This document shows, one piece after another, positions 5,529 to 11,709 of a DNA stretch of 11,709 nucleotides (position 1 is the stretch's first letter; each line of letters opens with the position of its first letter). The stretch is taken from positions 1 through 11,709 of the forward strand of contig JAJRWO010000253.1 in assembly GCA_024276775.1 (NCBI GenBank), read 5' to 3'. The notes below the pieces were generated by a model. That model searched no databases and was not told the origin of the DNA. It saw nothing but the letters and a program-made list of their open reading frames with translations. The position numbers and the translations under genes are program-made. This DNA comes from Gammaproteobacteria bacterium. Its GTDB lineage: Bacteria > Pseudomonadota > Gammaproteobacteria > Tenderiales > Tenderiaceae.

Positions 5529-5566
5529 CCTAAACCCTGCAAGTACTCGTACTGACAGGATTTAGG
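5529..5566 (-). other. Long hairpin just downstream of alaS
   Basis: Ten bases after the alaS stop the minus-strand RNA can form 11 continuous pairs (CCTAAATCCTG with CAGGGTTTAGG, one being U-G), then a 2-nt internal loop on each side, then 5 more pairs (AGTAC/GTACT) closed by GA. No U-tract follows, so it is not a standard intrinsic terminator. It may protect the 3' end of the alaS mRNA or act together with the stem nearer lysC. Confidence 0.4.
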
Positions 5567-5576
5567 AGTAGGCTAT

Positions 5577-8198
5577 TCAGGCAATTTTCTCTCGCACCCA
5601 GACCTCAACCGAGGCCAGGGCTTGATCCAGTGCTGCGGGGTTATTGCCGCCTGCCATTGCCATGTCGGGACGACCGCCACCTTTGCCACCTACCTGCTGA
5701 GCAACATGATTAACCAGTTCACCGGCCTTGATACGCTTGGTTTCATCCTTGGTCACACCCGCCGCCAAAAAAACCTTGTCGCCATCGACTGCCGCCAATA
5801 CCACTGCAGCTGCACCGAGCTTGTTTTTAAGTTGGTCAACGATGTCACGTAGACCTTTAGCATCGCCACCTTCAAACTTCGCCGCCAGCACTTTGATACC
5901 ATCAATTTCAACGGCCTGACTTGCCATATCTGAACCCTGGCTGCTGGCCAGTTTCGCTTTGAGTTGATCAAGCTCTTTTTCCAGTTGGCGACTACGTTCT
6001 GCTAACTGCCCAACCTTGGTGACAGCCTCATCCCGGCTGGCCTTAACCAGGCTAGCAATAGCAACCAGATTCTTTTCAGTTCCCGCAATATATTCCAACG
6101 CATGTTGACCCGTAACAGCTTCAATACGGCGCACACCGGCAGCTGTCCCTGCCTCTATGACAATCTTGAACAGGCCAATATCACCCGCACGTTTGGTATG
6201 AACACCCCCACAAAGCTCGGTGGAAAACTGACCAATACTCAGCACACGCACATCACTACCATACTTTTCACCAAACAAAGCCACTGCTCCGGCCTCGACC
6301 GCCTGATCGTAGCTCATCAACCGGGTGACGACCTCGCTATTAGCGCGAATCTGCTGATTCACCAATTGTTCCACCTGCCGTAACTCATCAGCCGTTAGTG
6401 CTTCAAAGTGAGAGAAATCAAAGCGCAAGCTGTTAGATTTAACCAGCGACCCCTTCTGTGCCACATGCTCACCCAAGACCTGACGCAATGCCGCATGTAA
6501 CAAGTGGGTGGCCGAGTGGTTCAGAATAATGGCTTGGCGATGCGCCGCATCCACTTCAGCCTTAAGCCTATCACCCAATTTGATCGACCCTGCGGTGACT
6601 TTACCCATATGAGCATTAACGCCTTTGCCTTGTTTTTGAGTATCGACAACATCAAATGCCACGCCATTGGCAAGCAGTTGGCCCTGATCACCCACCTGGC
6701 CACCCGATTCCGCATAGAAAGGCGTTTGTGACAGAATGACCATGCCTTCTTGTTCAATATTTAGACTAGCCACTGCCTCTTCACCGACAAACAAGGCAAC
6801 AACTTCAGCATCGTCACTCAAATGATCGTAACCGGTAAATTTTGACTCGGCATCAATATTAAGTTTGCCAGGGTAGGCAACACCAAAGTTGCTGGCGGCA
6901 CGAGCACGTTCACGCTGGGCCTGCATTTCTTTGTCAAAGCCTGCTTCATCAACGGTCAAACCACGTTCACGGGCAATATCGGCCGTCAGATCCGCCGGAA
7001 AGCCATAGGTATCGTACAGTTTGAAAACCACATCACCAGGAATTTCCTTGCCGGCTAATTTAGCAACAACCTCTTCGAGAATCTTCATGCCCTGACCTAG
7101 GGTTTCAGCAAAGCGTTCCTCTTCCAGACGCAGGATTTTTTCAACCTGTGCCTGTGCCTTGGTCAGCTCAGGATAGGCATCCCCCATCTCAGCAACCAAG
7201 GCGGCAACGATCTTGTAAAAAAACGTATCACTCACCCCTAATTTGTAACCATGGCGAATGGCTCGACGGATGATACGGCGCAGCACATAACCACGGCCTT
7301 CGTTAGACGGCAAGACACCGTCGACAATCAAAAATGAGCAGGAACGAATATGATCCGCAATAACATTGAGTGAGTTATTATCCAGCGCCGAGGTATTGGT
7401 CGCCGTCGCCGTCGCCTTGATCAAATTCTGAAACAGATCAATCTGGTAGTTGCTATGCACGCCCTGCATCACTGCCGCCAGACGCTCCATCCCCATACCT
7501 GTATCCACAGAGGGTTTCGGTAATGGCCTCATAGCGCCGTCAGTATCGCGGTCATACTGCATGAAAACCAGGTTCCAAATCTCGATATAACGATCACCAT
7601 CTTCTTCCGGCGTACCGGGCGGGCCACCGGCCACATCGGGGCCATGATCAAAAAATATTTCAGTACAGGGTCCACAAGGGCCGGTATCGCCCATAGACCA
7701 GAAGTTATCACTATCGTATTTTTTGCCTGATTTATCACCGATGCGGATTAAACGTTCTGGGGCAACGCCGATCTCTTTGAGCCATATTTCGGCTGCTTCA
7801 TCATCACTTTCATAGACCGTCACCCACAACTTTTCGGCCGGCAGACTCATCGTTTTGGTCAGAAATTCCCATGCATATTGAATGGCTTCACGTTTGAAAT
7901 AATCACCAAAACTGAAGTTACCCAGCATTTCAAAAAAGGTGTGGTGACGAGCGGTATAACCAACACTCTCTAAATCATTGTGTTTGCCGCCGGCGCGGAC
8001 ACAACGCTGTGAAGATGTGGCACGGTGATAAGGCCTCTGTTCCTGGCCAAGAAAGGTTTCCTTAAACTGTACCATCCCGGCATTGGTAAATAGCAGGGTC
8101 GGATCATTGCCCGGCACCAACGGACTACTGGCCACCGCTTCATGGCCGTGCTCACGAAAATATTCCAGAAAGGCCTGGCGAATCTCTGCACTCTTCAT
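5577..8198 (-). CDS. alaS: Alanyl-tRNA synthetase
   Basis: An 873-residue class II synthetase, full length for the family (E. coli about 876). It charges tRNA-Ala and clears mischarged Ser/Gly. The N-terminal catalytic and tRNA-recognition region (about 1-440) has LLFTNAGMVQFK (35-46), GDTGPCGPCTE (170-180), the VDTGMGMERL motif (231-240) and RRIIRRAIRHG (307-317). The editing domain carries the zinc/active-site set His561, His565 (HSATH), Cys663 and His667 (CGGVH). A heptad-like stretch (about 725-755) leads to the C-Ala domain with the glycine-rich GGKGGGRPDMAMAGG (837-851). The ATG lies 15 bp after the recX stop and its AGGA ribosome binding site overlaps that stop codon, so alaS is probably translated from a recX-alaS transcript. 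Confidence 0.98.
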   Translation of the reverse strand: MKSAEIRQAFLEYFREHGHEAVASSPLVPGNDPTLLFTNAGMVQFKETFLGQEQRPYHRATSSQRCVRAGGKHNDLESVGYTARHHTFFEMLGNFSFGDYFKREAIQYAWEFLTKTMSLPAEKLWVTVYESDDEAAEIWLKEIGVAPERLIRIGDKSGKKYDSDNFWSMGDTGPCGPCTEIFFDHGPDVAGGPPGTPEEDGDRYIEIWNLVFMQYDRDTDGAMRPLPKPSVDTGMGMERLAAVMQGVHSNYQIDLFQNLIKATATATNTSALDNNSLNVIADHIRSCSFLIVDGVLPSNEGRGYVLRRIIRRAIRHGYKLGVSDTFFYKIVAALVAEMGDAYPELTKAQAQVEKILRLEEERFAETLGQGMKILEEVVAKLAGKEIPGDVVFKLYDTYGFPADLTADIARERGLTVDEAGFDKEMQAQRERARAASNFGVAYPGKLNIDAESKFTGYDHLSDDAEVVALFVGEEAVASLNIEQEGMVILSQTPFYAESGGQVGDQGQLLANGVAFDVVDTQKQGKGVNAHMGKVTAGSIKLGDRLKAEVDAAHRQAIILNHSATHLLHAALRQVLGEHVAQKGSLVKSNSLRFDFSHFEALTADELRQVEQLVNQQIRANSEVVTRLMSYDQAVEAGAVALFGEKYGSDVRVLSIGQFSTELCGGVHTKRAGDIGLFKIVIEAGTAAGVRRIEAVTGQHALEYIAGTEKNLVAIASLVKASRDEAVTKVGQLAERSRQLEKELDQLKAKLASSQGSDMASQAVEIDGIKVLAAKFEGGDAKGLRDIVDQLKNKLGAAAVVLAAVDGDKVFLAAGVTKDETKRIKAGELVNHVAQQVGGKGGGRPDMAMAGGNNPAALDQALASVEVWVREKIA

Positions 8199-8213
8199 CG
8201 CTATTTTTACATC

Positions 8214-8675
8214 CTACTCGTTGGATTCCCAATCATCCGATTTCATCACCGGATTAATCTGCTCAGTACTAAAACCACGGTATTGCAGAAAACGCATTTG
8301 TTTGGCACGCGCTTCAAAATTTTCTGGCAAGGCAACACCAAATCGTTTTTGCCTCACCGCAACAGCCAGCTGCCGCCACTCGTGGTCATGCAGATAGTGA
8401 TTAATTATTTCATCATCAATTCCATGCTCGCACAGTTCGCGCCGCAATCGTACCGGACCAATGCCCTTATTCCACTTTGAGCGGATGTAACACTCTGCAA
8501 AACGGTCATCTGACTGTAAGTTCTCATTTTTCAATGAAATTAACGTATTATCAACCGTTAAGGAATCAAAATCACGTTCAAGCAACTTGCGCCTCAACTC
8601 TTTTTTTGAGTGTTCACGTCTGCTTAACAGCCTGATTGCTGCGGCCTGACAGTCTTTGTTTTGAGCGTCCGACAT
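8214..8675 (-). CDS. recX: RecA regulatory protein RecX
   Basis: A 153-residue protein matching RecX in size and position directly after recA. RecX binds RecA filaments and blocks their extension, damping recombinase and SOS co-protease activity. The sequence shows the tandem three-helix pattern of the family: AAIRLLSRREHSKKELRRKL near 12-31, RFAECYIRSKWNKGIGPVRLRREL at about 58-81, and the third repeat with RQKRFG (107-112) and RFLQYRGFSTEQI (126-138). The Shine-Dalgarno is weak (GGGA close to the ATG), which fits low expression. It follows recA by 220 bp with an intrinsic terminator between, so expression by read-through is likely, as in E. coli. Confidence 0.93.
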   Translation of the reverse strand: MSDAQNKDCQAAAIRLLSRREHSKKELRRKLLERDFDSLTVDNTLISLKNENLQSDDRFAECYIRSKWNKGIGPVRLRRELCEHGIDDEIINHYLHDHEWRQLAVAVRQKRFGVALPENFEARAKQMRFLQYRGFSTEQINPVMKSDDWESNE

Positions 8676-8782
8676 TCGTCCCAGATATTTTGATAAATTG
8701 CTGTCGCAGATGGTAGAGAAAAGTCCTCACTTAGGCAAGAAGCAAAGACCTAACGGGCGGCTATTTCAAACACATTAAATTC

Positions 8783-8807
8783 AAAAACGCCCCTTCCGGG
8801 GCGTTTT
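8783..8807 (-). terminator. Intrinsic terminator of recA (bidirectional in form)
   Basis: A perfect stem (AACGCCCC/GGGGCGTT core with flanking A and T) encloses a 4-nt loop. On the minus strand the stem ends in TTTTT, placed 90 bp after the recA stop and 107 bp before recX. T residues also follow on the plus strand. It should end most recA transcripts and leave recX to read-through. Confidence 0.9.
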
Positions 8808-8895
8808 AAGGGACATACTAGCGAACTTTAACATCCAAATAGACACTAAAGTTCAGCGCGCGATTTGTAAACGTTATAGCATTTCCATTTCTAAG

Positions 8896-9936
8896 TTACG
8901 CTTCGGCTTCAAGCTCATTGGCTTCTTCATTATCTTTCGGGGTTGGCTTGACCAACAATTTAGCACGAATTTTGCCTTCGATTTCCTCAGCCATCTCTGG
9001 GTGCTCCTTAAGAAAATTGCGCACATTGTCTTTGCCCTGACCTATACGGGTACCCTCATAGCTATACCACGCACCAGACTTATCAACAAAACCTTCCTTA
9101 ACACCCATATCGATAATTTCACCCTCACGTGAAATACCTTCACCATAAAGGATGTCAAATTGAACCTGTTTAAATGGCGGTGCCACTTTATTCTTGACCA
9201 CCTTAACGCGGGTCTCGTTACCCAATACCTCGTCACCCTTCTTGATCGCGCCGATGCGACGAATATCAAGACGCACAGAAGCGTAAAATTTAAGCGCATT
9301 ACCACCCGTAGTGGTTTCAGGCGAGCCAAACATCACACCAATCTTCATCCGAATCTGGTTGATAAAAATCACCATCGTATTGGAGCGTTTGATATTTGCC
9401 GTCAGCTTACGCAATGCCTGTGACATCAAGCGAGCCTGCAAACCAACATGAGTGTCGCCCATATCGCCTTCAATCTCAGCCTTAGGGGTCAACGCAGCCA
9501 CCGAGTCAATGACCACCACGTCAACCGCAGCGGAACGAACCAACATATCGACGATCTCTAGTGCCTGCTCTCCGGTATCAGGCTGCGACACCAATAATTC
9601 ATCAACATCCACCCCCAGCTTTTCGGCATAATTAGGGTCAAGCGCATGCTCGGCATCGATAAAGGCTGCGGTTCCACCCAGTTTCTGCACCTCTGCGACT
9701 ACATGCAGGGTCAGTGTCGTTTTACCTGAAGATTCAGGGCCATAGATTTCAACCACACGACCACGCGGCAATCCGCCTACTCCCAAGGCCACATCCAACC
9801 CTAGCGAGCCGGAAGATACGACCTCGATATTGCGCACAACGCCTTCATCACCCATACGCATAATAGAACCCTTTCCAAACTGACGCTCGATCTGGCCCAA
9901 TGCTGCGTTTAACGCTTTGCGCTTGTTATCATCCAT
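8896..9936 (-). CDS. recA: Recombinase A
   Basis: A 346-residue RecA that forms ATP-dependent filaments on single-stranded DNA, drives strand exchange and triggers LexA autocleavage. Visible are Walker A GPESSGKT (66-73), catalytic Glu95 in DAEHALD, Walker B VVVIDSVAAL (140-149), DNA-binding loop L1 (about 155-164, EGDMGDTHVG), loop L2 (about 193-211, NQIRMKIGVMFGSPETTTGG) and a Glu-rich C-terminal tail that normally restrains activity. I chose ATG 9936 (MDDNKRKALNAAL) because GGAG lies 9 nt upstream and it matches family starts. A GTG 11 codons earlier (9969) sits inside the LexA box and close to the predicted transcription start. It has its own SOS-controlled promoter and a downstream terminator. 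Confidence 0.98.
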   Translation of the reverse strand: MDDNKRKALNAALGQIERQFGKGSIMRMGDEGVVRNIEVVSSGSLGLDVALGVGGLPRGRVVEIYGPESSGKTTLTLHVVAEVQKLGGTAAFIDAEHALDPNYAEKLGVDVDELLVSQPDTGEQALEIVDMLVRSAAVDVVVIDSVAALTPKAEIEGDMGDTHVGLQARLMSQALRKLTANIKRSNTMVIFINQIRMKIGVMFGSPETTTGGNALKFYASVRLDIRRIGAIKKGDEVLGNETRVKVVKNKVAPPFKQVQFDILYGEGISREGEIIDMGVKEGFVDKSGAWYSYEGTRIGQGKDNVRNFLKEHPEMAEEIEGKIRAKLLVKPTPKDNEEANELEAEA

Positions 9937-9968
9937 CTTTATTCTCCACTCACTAGACTGAACATTCA

Positions 9969-9984
9969 CTGTTCATTTGCACAG
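9969..9984 (-). promoter_or_regulatory. LexA (SOS) operator of recA
   Basis: The plus-strand sequence CTGTTCATTTGCACAG is an exact CTGT-N8-ACAG match to the gammaproteobacterial LexA consensus with an AT-rich centre. It begins 1 bp downstream of the predicted -10 box, so bound LexA would block RNA polymerase. This is the expected position for recA. Confidence 0.9.
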
Positions 9985-9985
9985 T

Positions 9986-10014
9986 ACTATACAAGCAAAC
10001 AATCTAACTGGCAA
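9986..10014 (-). promoter_or_regulatory. recA sigma70 promoter
   Basis: On the minus strand TTGCCA (10009-10014) and TATAGT (9986-9991) are separated by exactly 17 bp. Transcription would start near 9979, inside the LexA box and about 40 nt before the recA ATG. Confidence 0.8.
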
Positions 10015-10065
10015 CGACTCGTTTAAGGACTAACATCCCGTTGTAAAATTTAGCCCGCTAGCCCA

Positions 10066-10081
10066 CTGTTCCGTGTCACAG
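10066..10081. promoter_or_regulatory. Second LexA-box-like palindrome upstream of recA
   Basis: CTGTTCCGTGTCACAG again matches CTGT-N8-ACAG, 97 bp upstream of the recA operator and inside the gap between pncC and recA. The centre is less AT-rich than a strong LexA site and no promoter boxes were recognised beside it, so function is uncertain. Confidence 0.35.
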
Positions 10082-10148
10082 CGGCTCATAACTGACACCT
10101 GCAACTGTGATAAAACCGAGCTTACCAATACAAAATCAACAACCCCAG

Positions 10149-10637
10149 TCATCCGTCATTTTCGAGCAAACCACATAACCCCTGTATGGCGGTGGCCACC
10201 GCCTGCTGACGGACCATCTGGCGATTACCTTCAAAGTGTAAGCAACGACTCACCACTTCACCCCTCTGCCAGGCCCAAGCAAGGCAAACGGTGCCCACAG
10301 GCTTTTCAAGCGAACCACCCCCTGGGCCGGCCACACCACTAATAGCCACCGCCAACTGCGCCCGGCTGTTGTTCAAAACTCCCCGCGCCATTTCGCATAC
10401 AACCGCTTCAGACACCGCCCCAAATTCTGCCAGTGTATCAGCCGACACGGCGAGCATCTCCTGTTTAGCCAAATTGTTATATGTAACAAAGCCACGTTCA
10501 AACCAGGCTGAACTCCCCGCCACTGCTGTCAATTTTTGCGACAGCCAACCACCCGTGCACGACTCAGCCGTCGCCACCATCAAACCTTTCCGGACCAAGG
10601 TTTCGCCCAGCCGTCCTACTTGCTGCAAAAGTTCCAT
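10149..10637 (-). CDS. pncC: Nicotinamide-nucleotide amidase (CinA C-terminal type)
   Basis: A 162-residue stand-alone CinA C-terminal domain. Such enzymes deamidate nicotinamide mononucleotide to nicotinate mononucleotide and so recycle the NMN released by NAD-dependent DNA ligase. The signature segments are ATAESCTGG (22-30), a GFVTYNNLAK block (49-58), AVSEAVVCEMARG (74-86), AISGVAGPGGG (98-108) and KPVGTV (112-117). The length fits the single-domain proteins such as E. coli YgaD/PncC, which also lie next to recA. GGAGG stands 7 nt before the ATG, supporting this start. It runs in the same direction as recA, 180 bp upstream, but recA has its own promoter. Psd diverges from it with a 59-bp gap. 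Confidence 0.93.
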   Translation of the reverse strand: MELLQQVGRLGETLVRKGLMVATAESCTGGWLSQKLTAVAGSSAWFERGFVTYNNLAKQEMLAVSADTLAEFGAVSEAVVCEMARGVLNNSRAQLAVAISGVAGPGGGSLEKPVGTVCLAWAWQRGEVVSRCLHFEGNRQMVRQQAVATAIQGLCGLLENDG

Positions 10638-10696
10638 TCATCCGCCTCCAAATGGGGTAGGATACGCCAGCCTAAACAGTCTGAACACAACTTATC

Positions 10697-11563
10697 ATGT
10701 CACTAAGCGATCATTTAAAAGCCCTGATTCAATATCCACTGCCTCATCATCTGTTTTCCAGACTAATGTTCTGGGCTACTCGATGCCGTTGGCGACCGTT
10801 CAAAATTGCTTTTATCCGCTTTATTATCAAACGCTTTAATGTTGATATGAGTATCGCTGCTGACCCGAACCTGGACAACTATCAGCATTTCAATGAATTT
10901 TTTACCCGCCCCCTGAAAGAAGGCGTCCGTCCAATCGCGGCTGAAATGGATGCCATCGCCTGCCCGGTGGATGGCACCATCAGTCAACTAGGTGTCATTG
11001 AGAACGGCCGCGTCTATCAAGCCAAGGGGCATGACTACAGCCTTAAGACACTGCTCGGCGGCCTCGATCACTTACAAGAACGTTTTGCTGGCGGTAAATT
11101 TGCAACAATCTATTTATCACCACGAGATTACCATCGCATTCATATGCCCCTGACAGGCAAACTGTCTGAAACAGTCTATGTGCCTGGCCGGCTATTCAGT
11201 GTTAGCCCTGCCACCACCCGTGCCATCCCCAGCCTATTTAGCCGCAACGAACGCATGGTGACAATTTTTGAAACCGAGCACGGGCCAATGGCAGTCATTC
11301 TGGTGGGGGCTATTTTTGTTGCTGGTATAGAAACTGTCTGGAGTGGCAATTATGGTGATCAAATCTTCCGCCCATTTGAACATTTTATCGGCAAGAATTT
11401 GCCACCAGTTTCACTTGAAAAGGGCAAGGAAATGGGCCGGTTTAATATGGGGTCAACGGTGGTTTTGCTATTCGGCCCCGGACACATGAACTGGGACAAA
11501 ACTCTTCAAACCAATCAAACGGTCAAAATGGGGCAAGCCATCGGCACGACCTGTACTATTTAA
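10697..11563 (+). CDS. psd: Phosphatidylserine decarboxylase proenzyme
   Basis: A 288-residue inner-membrane-associated enzyme that decarboxylates phosphatidylserine to phosphatidylethanolamine. It matures by self-cleavage that creates a pyruvoyl group. The FNEFFTRPLK segment (65-74), CPVDGTISQLG with catalytic Asp92, YLSPRDYHRIHMP with His146 and His149 (139-151), and the cleavage site Met-Gly252/Ser253-Thr are all present. Cleavage would give a beta chain of 252 and an alpha chain of 36 residues. The usual motif is LGST; here it is MGST, with the reacting Gly-Ser intact. The start aligns with E. coli Psd as I remember it, although no clear Shine-Dalgarno is visible. It is the only plus-strand housekeeping gene here. 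After its stop at 11563 the remaining 146 bp show no gene I can support. Confidence 0.96.
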   Translation: MSLSDHLKALIQYPLPHHLFSRLMFWATRCRWRPFKIAFIRFIIKRFNVDMSIAADPNLDNYQHFNEFFTRPLKEGVRPIAAEMDAIACPVDGTISQLGVIENGRVYQAKGHDYSLKTLLGGLDHLQERFAGGKFATIYLSPRDYHRIHMPLTGKLSETVYVPGRLFSVSPATTRAIPSLFSRNERMVTIFETEHGPMAVILVGAIFVAGIETVWSGNYGDQIFRPFEHFIGKNLPPVSLEKGKEMGRFNMGSTVVLLFGPGHMNWDKTLQTNQTVKMGQAIGTTCTI

Positions 11564-11709
11564 TAATCAATGAGTTTGCTAAAAGCCGCTTAGAAATGGA
11601 AGTCATATGACGTTTGCACATACCGCCCTGCGTTGGGTGCCTATTTGAAGGTTCTGATTGAGGAAAGCCGCCAATTTCCATTCCTATATCTTGAATGTAT
11701 GCATCAAAT

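Noticed and set aside
9937..9969. Upstream GTG start for recA
   Set aside because: It lies at the edge of the LexA box and within about 10 nt of the predicted transcription start; ATG 9936 has a GGAG and fits the family.
10291..10839. Plus-strand open frame of 182 codons antisense to pncC and running into psd
   Set aside because: It is antisense to a well supported gene, in a Pro/Thr/Ser-rich shadow composition, with no family resemblance.
11556..11681. Minus-strand 41-codon frame after psd
   Set aside because: It overlaps the psd tail, the AGGA is only 1 nt from the ATG, and I recognise no family; too weak to call a gene.
1..11709. CRISPR array, rRNA or origin of replication
   Set aside because: No regularly spaced direct repeats, no rRNA sequence and no cluster of DnaA-type boxes was noticed when reading the window.

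Overview
The window reads as chromosomal DNA of a gammaproteobacterium. The right two thirds (about 3461-11563) carry a conserved housekeeping block: pncC-recA-recX-alaS-lysC-csrA-tRNA-Ser(GCU)-tRNA-Arg(ACG), all on the minus strand, with psd divergent from pncC. This resembles the enterobacterial order ygaD/pncC-recA-recX-alaS-csrA-serV-argVYZQ, except that a Pseudomonas-type aspartokinase gene lies between alaS and csrA, as I recall it does in pseudomonads. Genus or species cannot be fixed from the sequence alone.

The left third (1-3460) is an accessory region abutting the 3' end of the tRNA-Arg gene. From the tRNA outward it holds a tyrosine integrase (2220-3422), an overlapping excisionase-like HTH gene interrupted by one TGA (2002-2364), an unassigned open stretch (about 1817-1990), an intact membrane-protein gene of the ICE PFL_4697/DUF4400 type (1158-1820), the C-terminal quarter or so of a TraD-type coupling protein (about 767-1165), a frameshifted and 3'-truncated IS256-family element (about 135-766), and a piece of an IS3-family element (1-134) into whose orfB the IS256-type end is inserted. 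I interpret this as a decayed integrative conjugative element or genomic island in tRNA-Arg, reshaped by insertion sequences. No distal att copy lies in the window, so the island continues leftwards.

Regulation is visible in several places. recA has a sigma70 promoter with a perfect CTGT-N8-ACAG LexA box just downstream of the -10, an intrinsic terminator after the gene, and a second LexA-like match 97 bp further upstream. recX and alaS are 15 bp apart and the alaS Shine-Dalgarno overlaps the recX stop. The csrA leader contains a strong hairpin and four GGA motifs, which fits CsrA autoregulation. lysC contains an internal ATG with its own Shine-Dalgarno, which fits separate production of the regulatory beta subunit. 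A promoter with a GC-rich discriminator precedes the tRNA pair.

I did not find a clearly new multi-gene system. The most interesting points are the interrupted excisionase overlapping the integrase by 145 bp, the in-frame IS256-TraD fusion frame, the csrA leader structure and the internal lysC start. No CRISPR array, rRNA or riboswitch was seen.
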